Shown here one piece after another: positions 43,835 to 50,109 of a stretch of 64,000 bases of DNA. The notes beneath the pieces are model-generated. The model was given only the letters and a program-made list of their open reading frames with translations. It was not told where the DNA came from and searched no databases. The translations under genes and the position numbers were made by a program. The number at the start of each line of letters is the position of its first letter. Position 1 is the first letter of the stretch. Origin of the DNA: JADFXI01 sp963784135 (GTDB taxonomy: Bacteria; Nitrospirota; Thermodesulfovibrionia; Thermodesulfovibrionales; Dissulfurispiraceae); contig CAWAQG010000004.1 of assembly GCA_963784135.1 (NCBI GenBank), positions 62,001 through 126,000 on the forward strand. Direction: 5' to 3'.

Positions 43835-44701
43835 ATGTCAGTAGCTCACCCCTACATAGACACCGAAGTTTCTTTGACCTGTGAAGTTTACCGGAATGAT
43901 GTAAAGTATCGGGTTAATAGCCTGGACGCCGGGTGGAAGAATCAGGGCTATCGTGTTAATGGCCTGGATGTTGTGTGGAAAAAGACTGATCCAGATAAGT
44001 TGAGAAACAAGCGTGCTAAGAGATCGCGGATTGAGTGCTATAGTGAAAAATCAAAGAAGCGTTACAAGTTCCTTCTCCGTAATACTCAAAATGTCTGGAC
44101 TCATGAAATGGAAGTGGGCTATCCCGCCGATTATCCGAGAGACGGACGCAAAGTGAAGAGAGACCGTAAATTATTAGTCGAGGCGATGGAACGTAAATAT
44201 TCCGGCATCAAGTGGACATGGAGACTTGGGTTCCAACAGTACCGGGGAAAGAAAGGATTAGGTTACGCGCCTCATTTACATTTTTTGACTGATCGGTTTG
44301 TTGACTTTAAATGGTTAGCCCGGACATGGGCGCGAATCGTTGGTTCGTCCGATGTTAATCACATTAAAGCCGGAACACATATTGATAGAATTCGCAATGT
44401 AGGAAAGATGATTAATTATATGGTGAATTACATGACAGATGATAAGGAAACCGAGGTGCCTGCCGAGTTTGAGAACGTAGGCCGCTTTTGGGGCGTTAAG
44501 AGGGGGATAGTTGAAGTTGAAATGTTCCAAAAAATTCTGCCGGTTCGTTTTGCTGGCCGGTCGATGCGGTTATTCAAGCGTTGGTATCGTGCAAAATTGA
44601 GATCGTGGGGAATTTATAAATGGAAACCTGCGGACAATATGGGTTTTACGGTGATCGACGGGAGACGGCTTTTTGATTTCTTGCAGGAGCTTTATCTGTA
44701 G
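43835..44701 (+). CDS. Rolling-circle replication initiator (HUH family)
   Basis: 288 residues. The HUH metal motif is PHLHFLTD at about 148-155, and the catalytic tyrosine/lysine helix is probably MINYMVNYMTDDK (about 192-204), which has two tyrosines and a lysine in the order of HUH Rep proteins. Proteins of this kind nick one strand at an origin and start rolling-circle replication of small plasmids and ssDNA phages. The N-terminus (CEVYRNDVKY...) and C-terminus are not recognised. A stop-proximal inverted repeat GTCGG / CCGAC lies at about 44741-44761. Low sequence similarity expected; call rests on motifs. Confidence 0.7.
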   Translation: MSVAHPYIDTEVSLTCEVYRNDVKYRVNSLDAGWKNQGYRVNGLDVVWKKTDPDKLRNKRAKRSRIECYSEKSKKRYKFLLRNTQNVWTHEMEVGYPADYPRDGRKVKRDRKLLVEAMERKYSGIKWTWRLGFQQYRGKKGLGYAPHLHFLTDRFVDFKWLARTWARIVGSSDVNHIKAGTHIDRIRNVGKMINYMVNYMTDDKETEVPAEFENVGRFWGVKRGIVEVEMFQKILPVRFAGRSMRLFKRWYRAKLRSWGIYKWKPADNMGFTVIDGRRLFDFLQELYL

Positions 44702-44844
44702 TTGCCATAACTTGACCTGACGGACAATGCATAGAAGGGTCGGCACGCGTATAGCACCGACTAACGAACACACATCAAACGTTACAAATGTTGCTGATTT
44801 GTAGAAATAACGGCTACATAAAACGAGAACATTTGATTATTTCG

Positions 44845-45267
44845 TTATAGCGATGATAATTCAATATGCGTTTTATCTCCGCTTTTAAACAACTTGACCT
44901 TCACAGTATCGCCAGGTTTTAGATCAGCGAGGCCCATGCCAGAATTATAATTTCGGATATGAATCTGATAATATTCGGGCTTGGTCAGGGTTTCCGCATA
45001 AAAATAAATATAAGCTGACACTATTGAACCGTTGGGGAAAATAATTTGCGCCTCCTGATTCGCTTTAATACCGCGACACTCCAGAGAGGGATAAAACTTT
45101 TTCGGAATTGTAATTTTGTTAGCGTTGTCGTTTAAAAATGGCTCGGTAACTTTAAAATCAAAGATTATTGGCTGGCTACATTCTTCTTTCACCTTCTTAA
45201 GCTGCGCCTCAAGTTCTTCAATGCTAAGCTCGGCTAATCGTTTTTTTCTCTCTTCGATATCCATCAT
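44845..45267 (-). CDS. Hypothetical protein of the integrated element
   Basis: 140 residues. An N-terminal coiled coil (EERKKRLAELSIEELEAQLKKVKEEC) precedes a beta-rich domain (NKITIPKKFYPSLECRG ... LKPGDTVKVKLFKSGDKTHIEL) that looks like a small barrel, perhaps nucleic-acid or protein binding. I do not recognise the family. It lies 24 bases downstream of the HARE-HTH gene on the same strand and is probably co-transcribed with it. Confidence 0.7.
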   Translation of the reverse strand: MMDIEERKKRLAELSIEELEAQLKKVKEECSQPIIFDFKVTEPFLNDNANKITIPKKFYPSLECRGIKANQEAQIIFPNGSIVSAYIYFYAETLTKPEYYQIHIRNYNSGMGLADLKPGDTVKVKLFKSGDKTHIELSSL

Positions 45268-45291
45268 ACACCGCCTCCAATTTCTTTATAA

Positions 45292-45741
45292 TCAAAGTGA
45301 ACTCAACTGTGTCATCAATCCCGTTTTTATGTCAGGAGCCATAATGGAGAGGCCCTTTGACAGGAGCAAAGAAACTGTTTCATCAAAATCATCCCTAAGT
45401 TTTGCCTGTTCTGCCAACTTGATTTTGTCGAATAATTCAAATGGTATTTTTGCCTTAAGCTCAATTAACTTGGGCAACGTTTCCTTCGCTTCGGGTACGT
45501 TGGAGTCCCATCCAGGCAAGCCAATTAACCTTTGTGCACCGGCATGGATAAAGACAAGCTTAGGGTTATTATAGAAATTATCCCGTATGTTTTTCTCAAT
45601 TGTTTGCGCGTGAGAGGCTACAGGATCTTGTGCAGCACTAGTAACCATTTTCCGGTCAAGAGCCATTTTAGCTAACTCCTTTGAGCTTTGAGGTCTACCT
45701 TTCTCACTCAGTAATTTGTAAGCTGCTTCCTGAATAGTCAT
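45292..45741 (-). CDS. HARE-HTH domain protein
   Basis: 149 residues. The first 75 form a HARE-HTH winged helix: TIQEAAYKLLSEKGRPQSSKELAKMALDRK followed by IEKNIRDNFYNNPKLVFIH and RLIGLPGW. This fold is found in eukaryotic ASXL/HB1 proteins and in bacterial restriction or RNA polymerase-associated proteins, where it is thought to read modified or specific DNA. The second half is helical and unknown. Possible regulator or anti-host factor of the element. First gene of the leftward pair. Confidence 0.8.
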   Translation of the reverse strand: MTIQEAAYKLLSEKGRPQSSKELAKMALDRKMVTSAAQDPVASHAQTIEKNIRDNFYNNPKLVFIHAGAQRLIGLPGWDSNVPEAKETLPKLIELKAKIPFELFDKIKLAEQAKLRDDFDETVSLLLSKGLSIMAPDIKTGLMTQLSSL

Positions 45742-45841
45742 CGATATTCTCCTTGCTGGTATTCTGGTTTGTTGTCTTAATTAGAATGATAGCAAGACAA
45801 AAAGGAAATGTCAAGAGTTATTTTTGACTTTTTAGACATAG

Positions 45842-46100
45842 CTCACATAGGAAAACGGTCCTTATCGATTTCGGAGGGTATATGTCACACACTGAGGCAA
45901 TGGACTATGTGTCAAGTGCCGGAGTTGAAACTGGAACATACAGTGTCTGTAAGGCAAAGTCCTAACTTTTGCACTTTATCACCGAGTACGGACGGGAGTA
46001 ACTGCGGTACAGGAAAAGCCTTCTCTTTAATGGGGAGTGTCAAGGGATGAAATCCCTTCTGGAGCCGATTAGCGGAGCAAATGTTTTATCGGCTGCCAGG
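45842..46100 (+). other. Structured stretch with micro-ORF, possible ncRNA
   Basis: The 365-base gap 45742-46106 holds a 27-codon frame at 45882-45965 (MSHTEAMDYVSSAGVETG...) behind a good GGAGGG site, then three successive hairpins: CTTCTC / GGGGAG, AAGGGAT-GAA-ATCCCTT (46043-46059 region), and CTGG-AGCCGAT / ATCGGCT-G-CCAG ending near 46098. The series of stems is more than I expect by chance between genes. It could be a leader RNA, a structured ncRNA or replication-related DNA. No known RNA family recognised. Confidence 0.35.
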
Positions 46101-46106
46101 TAAATA

Positions 46107-46469
46107 TTAAATCGGTAAAATTCTAATACGCGCTCTGTCCTCATCCACGCTGATAAGAACCCCTTGTTTCATTTCTTCCGCAAATCGGGCAATGACATCA
46201 AGAACAACCTGTTTCGCAACTGCGGGTGCGATATCCTGAATGCGCAGCTGTATAACGCTTGGCGAATCTGCCCCTGTTGCTGCAAGTATAGCACCGAAGT
46301 CAAGATCATGGGTCAGCACAACGTATCCTCCCAATTTTGCCCATGCCATGATTTCCCTGTCTGATGCACTTGCCGATCCGACATTAACCCAGTGGACAAT
46401 CTCGATTCCTTCAGCGGTAAGGACCTCTACCCAGTCCGGCGAGAGATTCATATCGATTAGAAGTTTCAT
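46107..46469 (-). CDS. DUF5615 PIN-like toxin
   Basis: 120 residues. PIN-like fold with acidic residues in KLLIDMNLSPDW (Asp5), DREIMAWAK and LTHDLDFGAIL, the three sites of the Mut7-C/DUF5615 family. It overlaps the upstream DUF433 gene by four bases; the two form a recognised type II toxin-antitoxin-like pair. Probably an RNase kept in check by its partner. Lies in the tRNA-Asp element and may stabilise it. Confidence 0.9.
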   Translation of the reverse strand: MKLLIDMNLSPDWVEVLTAEGIEIVHWVNVGSASASDREIMAWAKLGGYVVLTHDLDFGAILAATGADSPSVIQLRIQDIAPAVAKQVVLDVIARFAEEMKQGVLISVDEDRARIRILPI

Positions 46470-46696
46470 GCAACGGGTAGAGGTATGTCTATTTCTTCTG
46501 AACGCCAGGCGGCGTATGAAAGGGCCTCATCGATATCCTGACTTTCCAGATAAGGATAGAGTTTTAATATTTCATCTCTGGAATGACCGGCGGCAATCAT
46601 TCCCACAATCATTCCAACAGTGACACGCATTCCTCTGATGCAGGGCTTGCCACCCATGATTTCAGGATTGAAGGTAATCCTTGTAAGCTTTTTCAT
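46466..46696 (-). CDS. DUF433 antitoxin-like protein
   Basis: 76 residues from ATG 46696 (GAGGTG six bases upstream; a GTG at 46705 is less likely). DUF433 signature: RITFNPEIMGGKPCIRGMRVTVGMIVGMIAAGHSRDEILKLYPYLESQDIDEALSYAA, a winged-helix-like fold that is the usual partner of DUF5615 toxins. First gene of the pair. Confidence 0.93.
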   Translation of the reverse strand: MKKLTRITFNPEIMGGKPCIRGMRVTVGMIVGMIAAGHSRDEILKLYPYLESQDIDEALSYAAWRSEEIDIPLPVA

Positions 46697-46793
46697 TATA
46701 TTCACCTCACAGGCTCAATTTTATCAGGTGCTTATTATTTTTTCCTGATATATCGGTCAACACTATTATAACAGAGCGATGTATGCAGGGATA

Positions 46794-46844
46794 CAGGGGG
46801 AAGGGCCTGCGGCATTCGCGCGATGCCGGAGGCCCTTCCCCCTG
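46794..46844. other. Very strong hairpin, terminator or origin structure
   Basis: Arms 46794-46815 and 46823-46844 pair over 22 positions with one G-G mismatch, around the 7-base loop TCGCGCG. TTCTTTCTTTT follows on the plus strand. A bidirectional terminator is one reading, although the gene on the left starts leftward 100 bases away. A replication or packaging structure is another, since the element carries a rolling-circle initiator. The 55 bases to its left recur at about 49993-50065 without the hairpin. Confidence 0.7.
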
Positions 46845-46909
46845 TTCTTTCTTTTGGGTTTATCCAATAAGCCATATTTGCGTGAGATATGCTTTAGTGA
46901 AAAGTATGA

Positions 46910-46949
46910 AAGTACGTACTTGACAACAATATGCTACCGGATGTATGAT
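46910..46949 (+). promoter_or_regulatory. Promoter with palindromic operator
   Basis: TTGACA at 46920-46925 and TATGAT at 46944-46949 (18-base spacer). A perfect 12-bp palindrome AAGTACGTACTT (46910-46921) overlaps the -35 box by two bases. It would drive the rightward genes starting at 46980, whose first product may itself be a ribbon-helix-helix protein. Confidence 0.6.
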
Positions 46950-46979
46950 TATATTGAAAAAATGGGAGGGATGATAGTT

Positions 46980-47279
46980 ATGAAAAAGCGTGCTACGTTT
47001 ACTATTGATGAGGATGTTTTTGAAGGTCTCAAAATGGTTCCCCGGAGTTTTTCAGTGTCGGAGTTTGTGAGCTTCATGCTTAGAGGTATGTTGAAGGAAA
47101 TGGCAAGCGGGATGAGCGGAAAGGGCATGATGTCACAGGAGGAGTTTGAGAAGTGGGTAAGCAGTGACCCGGAACTTAAAAAGGTGAGAGAGGGAATACG
47201 GGAATCTTTGGGGCCTTTTGTTTATCCTGTTGTTGATAAAGTAAAAGAAGCTACGAAAAAATCGGGTAAGAAAAAATGA
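46980..47279 (+). CDS. Small protein, possible ribbon-helix-helix regulator
   Basis: 99 residues from ATG 46980, with GGGAGGG ahead. KKRATFTIDEDVFEGLKMVPRS followed by VSEFVSFMLRGMLKEM looks like a CopG/Arc ribbon-helix-helix domain (strand T-F-T-I, then two helices). The C-terminal half is charged and ends in KKSGKKK. First of the rightward genes of the element, overlapping the next by four bases. A palindrome in its promoter is a plausible operator. Confidence 0.6.
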   Translation: MKKRATFTIDEDVFEGLKMVPRSFSVSEFVSFMLRGMLKEMASGMSGKGMMSQEEFEKWVSSDPELKKVREGIRESLGPFVYPVVDKVKEATKKSGKKK

Positions 47280-47620
47280 GCGCGGATTTATTAAGACCAG
47301 AGGAAGCAATTCAGAAAGGGGATAACGTTATTTGTATCGCTTTGGATAAGGATGTGATCGATGGATTATATAAATTGAGAGATGATTTGGGTTTTCCTGT
47401 AGGGTCTATGTTGTCAAGCGTATTACGGACATTTGTCGCGGCGTTTCTACCTTCGGCTGGCTTGCACGCTAAAGGGGAGCTGACAATTGATTCTTTAGCA
47501 TCAATTTCAAACGTCCTGGGGCCGTTGCTCATAAAGTCGGAGGCAGCTAAAGCGAGGGCTGATGGAGAAATAAAGAAATTGCAAAAAGAACAGAAAATTG
47601 CCGCGCGGGGTGTGCAGTGA
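47276..47620 (+). CDS. Hypothetical protein of the integrated element
   Basis: 114 residues. VICIALDKDVIDGLYKLRDDLGFPVGSMLSSVLRTFVAAFLP again has a strand-helix-helix layout like a ribbon-helix-helix protein, and the C-terminal third is a charged helix. I do not recognise a family. Both ends overlap neighbouring genes by four bases, so it is part of a tight operon ending in the integrase. Confidence 0.6.
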   Translation: MSADLLRPEEAIQKGDNVICIALDKDVIDGLYKLRDDLGFPVGSMLSSVLRTFVAAFLPSAGLHAKGELTIDSLASISNVLGPLLIKSEAAKARADGEIKKLQKEQKIAARGVQ

Positions 47621-48042
47621 AGGGCAAGGTAAGAGTTCCATCAAGATATTCTAAATGTCCGAAATGCGGGGAGAGGTTTGTCGATATTGGAAAAAAGGGT
47701 TTTGTCTGTGCGAACTGCTTAACTGTTCCTGAGAGATTTTTGGTTGATGTCCCATTCGGGGAAAAAAGACCTCGCATTGGAGTTGATAAGCAAGGTAGAG
47801 CCTTGGATACTTATGAAAGAGCTTATGACTTATTGGCTCATATCAATTACGAAATCGATAACCATATTTTCGATCCTGCAAAGTATATCAAATCTGAGCA
47901 GAAAGAATTTTATGTAAGTAGTCAGTTGGAGGCATATTCCGCGTATAAGATTAATTCGCTTGCGCCGAGTTACCAAACGGATTTCAAGAGATATATTCGT
48001 TTGGCGAAGGAATTTTTAATACAAAGGATGTCAGGGAAGTGA
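47617..48042 (+). CDS. Tyrosine integrase, N-terminal part with zinc ribbon
   Basis: 141 residues (GTG start). CPKCGERF and CANC (about residues 14-21 and 31-34) form a zinc ribbon; the rest is a helical arm/core-binding region (AYKINSLAPSYQTDFKRYIRLAKEFLIQ), the SAM-like N-terminal domain of phage integrases. It ends at TGA overlapping the next frame by GTGA. Together the two frames equal one integrase of about 400 residues. Either a natural split gene or a frameshift. Confidence 0.75.
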   Translation: MKGKVRVPSRYSKCPKCGERFVDIGKKGFVCANCLTVPERFLVDVPFGEKRPRIGVDKQGRALDTYERAYDLLAHINYEIDNHIFDPAKYIKSEQKEFYVSSQLEAYSAYKINSLAPSYQTDFKRYIRLAKEFLIQRMSGK

Positions 48043-48827
48043 GAAAGTCTGACATCGTGAAGTATCAGCAACACCTCGGAGAGAGTTTTAACCTCAGCAA
48101 CAAAACTATTAAGAATATTATGGATGTTTTTAAAGCATTTCTTAATTACCTCAGAAATGACCTTGAGTTTACAATACCTGTTCTGAAATTCCCCTATATT
48201 GAAATTGAGGTAAAGCCTATCAAATGGTACGCGCAGGATGATCAAGTAAAACTTTATGATGCAGTGCCGGAAGCTTTTCGAGACGTTATCGGCTTTCTTA
48301 TCCTGCACGGTTGCAGACCTTCTGAGGCCAGGGCGTTGAAGTGTAAGGACACAAATGTCGAATGCTGTCAGATGACTATATCGGCGACTTTTTCAGGAAC
48401 GGTATACAGGGAGAAAAGGAAAGGCAAAAAATCGAAGCCGGTGACTATTCCTATTCATCCTGAATTTCATGATTTCATAGCTCATCGGGTAAAGAATAAT
48501 CATCCGGAGGCTTTTTTGTTTGTGAACCCTTTTACCGGCAGGCCATTCGGTAAAAATTCATTAGACCGGATGTGGGCGCGTGTGAGAAGGAAAGCAGGCA
48601 TTGGGAAAGAGGTACGCCTTTATGATTTTACGAGACATTCTTTTGCAAGTAATCATCTGAATCAGGGAACGAGCATTTATAAGGTATCAAAACTTATGGG
48701 CCATAGCTCAGTGAAGATGACTGAGAAGTATGGGCATGCAGATATGGAGAGTTTAAGAGTTGAGGTTCCTAAACTATCATTGAAGCGTCATCAAAGTGTC
48801 ATCAGGAGAATATCGGGTGATAAATAG
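48039..48827 (+). CDS. Tyrosine recombinase/integrase, catalytic part
   Basis: 262 residues. The rest of the core-binding domain (1-60) is followed by the catalytic domain: Arg in LHGCRPSEARALK, a lysine in the KSKPVTIPIH hairpin, H-x-x-R in DFTRHSFASNHL, His in LMGHSSVKMTEKYGHAD and the nucleophile Tyr in the same segment. All catalytic residues are present. It would cut and join at the tRNA-Asp 3' end. The gene ends 36 bases before attR. Confidence 0.93.
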   Translation: MRKSDIVKYQQHLGESFNLSNKTIKNIMDVFKAFLNYLRNDLEFTIPVLKFPYIEIEVKPIKWYAQDDQVKLYDAVPEAFRDVIGFLILHGCRPSEARALKCKDTNVECCQMTISATFSGTVYREKRKGKKSKPVTIPIHPEFHDFIAHRVKNNHPEAFLFVNPFTGRPFGKNSLDRMWARVRRKAGIGKEVRLYDFTRHSFASNHLNQGTSIYKVSKLMGHSSVKMTEKYGHADMESLRVEVPKLSLKRHQSVIRRISGDK

Positions 48828-48862
48828 CGCTGCATCATCAAGGAGTTATGAGCACAAGGTAA

Positions 48863-48889
48863 GGGTTCGAGCCCCGTCCGCCCCGCCAT
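48863..48889 (+). other. attR, tRNA-Asp 3' end duplicate
   Basis: Perfect 27-base copy of 43705-43731 without the rest of a tRNA. It marks the right junction. The 195-base gap 48828-49022 otherwise holds only a triple GGTGCAGTNNT direct repeat (about 48973-49004). Confidence 0.9.
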
Positions 48890-49022
48890 TGAATTTAAAA
48901 TATATCTTGTTGATTTATAAGGGTTTGTAGAAATACAAGCCCTTATTTTTTGTCAAAAACCACCCCTTTTTTGGTGCAGTGGTGGTGCAGTAATGGTGCA
49001 GTGGATGAAATTGCTGCACTAT

Positions 49023-49235
49023 CTACGCATACATCAGTTTTCCTTTAGGCTGCGGGACTGGCCGCTTTAATTCTATAGCGGTCTCAATCCACTCTTGGAT
49101 AATGGTTTCAACGTTTGAAAGAGCTTCCTGATATGTTTTTCCATCGGCCATGCAACCCGGCAATTCTGGAACTTCCGCAATATATGACCGATCTTCGGCA
49201 CTCCAGTAAATTATTATCTCGTATTTACTTTTCAC
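49023..49235 (-). CDS. hicB: HicB family antitoxin
   Basis: 70 residues. Partial RNase H-like fold of HicB: YEIIIYWSAEDRSYIAEVPELPGCMADGKTYQEALSNVETIIQEWIETA. The short form lacks a C-terminal DNA-binding domain. It overlaps the HicA gene by 11 bases. Just outside the right end of the tRNA-Asp element. Confidence 0.93.
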   Translation of the reverse strand: MKSKYEIIIYWSAEDRSYIAEVPELPGCMADGKTYQEALSNVETIIQEWIETAIELKRPVPQPKGKLMYA

Positions 49236-49491
49236 GTGTTTCCTCCAATTCTAATTTGTACTTGAGAATTAGGTTTCTGATCTGTTTTACCTGATAGGAC
49301 TTCGCCTTGGAACCCTTGGGCTGCAAATTTAAAATTTCCTCAATATTCTTTTTTACAAAAATGTGATGGCCACCCCGAATCCTCTCCTCAAAATCTAATT
49401 TCCTTAACAGCTTGCACAACTCAGAAAAGGGAATATTTGAATCTGAGGTTCCATGAATAATTTTGACCAGTAGTTTATTGTATTTACCCAC
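49225..49491 (-). CDS. hicA: HicA family toxin
   Basis: 88 residues. dsRBD-like HicA fold: SELCKLLRKLDFEERIRGGHHIFVKKNI, where the His pair in GGHHIF includes the catalytic histidine; LNLQPKGSKAKSYQVKQIRNLI completes it. HicA cleaves mRNA and is neutralised by HicB downstream. Toxin-first order is usual. Confidence 0.92.
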   Translation of the reverse strand: MGKYNKLLVKIIHGTSDSNIPFSELCKLLRKLDFEERIRGGHHIFVKKNIEEILNLQPKGSKAKSYQVKQIRNLILKYKLELEETREK

Positions 49492-49574
49492 TATTTTATT
49501 TCCCTATAAGATTATACCAAAAAGAATCAGGTTATGATGCGTTAACACCATACCATAGTAGGATTTTTACATTT

Positions 49575-49988
49575 ATGGTATTTCATCCTGTCAGGCCGGG
49601 TGAGTCTCGTGCGCTAAGAAGGAAGGATTTTAATCTCGAAAATATGACTGTGCATATTCAACGTGCCTTTTCAAAGAAAGTGGAAAAGTGCAGAAAAGGG
49701 AAGGTAGACTATTACCTGCCAATATCATCACGCTTTGATATTTCGATATTGAAAAATATGTTACCGGAAGCCTTCGTATTCCTAAATGAAGAAGGCCGTC
49801 CTTACAAGCCTGAAAACTTACGCAGGATATGGCATAGGGCCTGTAAAAAGGCGGGGGTGCCGAGAATCAAAATGTATAATGGGACCCGTCACAGCACTGC
49901 AACAGACGTCCTGATAAAAACCAATGGGAACTTCAACACTGTGTCAAGAATTCTTGGTCGGAGTACACCTGAAATGGCTAAAAAATGA
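49575..49988 (+). pseudogene. Remnant of a second tyrosine integrase
   Basis: 137 residues similar in layout to the catalytic half of the integrase at 48039 (VRPGESRALRRKDF and GTRHSTATDVL), but the N-terminal half is missing and the frame stops at MAKK, just before the nucleophile tyrosine. Arg and His-x-x-Arg are present, the second His and Tyr are not. It is a decayed trace of an earlier integration at or near this site. The stretch after its stop (49993-50065) resembles 46749-46821 inside the element. Confidence 0.8.
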
Positions 49989-50109
49989 GATATTAATCAA
50001 CACTGTTATAACAGAGCAATGTCTGCGCGGATACAGGGGGAATGGCTTCCGGCATTGGTGCCTAAAACACCCCCCAAACAGTCTCATCCAATGATTGTTT
50101 GCGATTTAT

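Larger units (their letters stand above)
43732..48889 (+). mobile_element. 5.16-kb element integrated in tRNA-Asp, with HUH Rep
   Basis: Bounded by the 27-bp tRNA-Asp direct repeat. Contents from left: HUH-type replication initiator; two leftward genes (a hypothetical and a HARE-HTH protein); an RNA-like structured stretch; a DUF433/DUF5615 pair; a large hairpin; three rightward small genes; and a tyrosine integrase next to attR. The integrase at the end facing att and the tRNA target are standard for integrative elements. No capsid, Zot or conjugation gene is recognised, so it could be an integrated rolling-circle plasmid, a phage satellite or an unfamiliar ssDNA phage. Confidence 0.85.

Noticed and set aside
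47617..48042. Independent zinc-ribbon regulator
   Set aside because: Its C-terminal two thirds match the arm/core-binding half expected for the integrase in the next overlapping frame.
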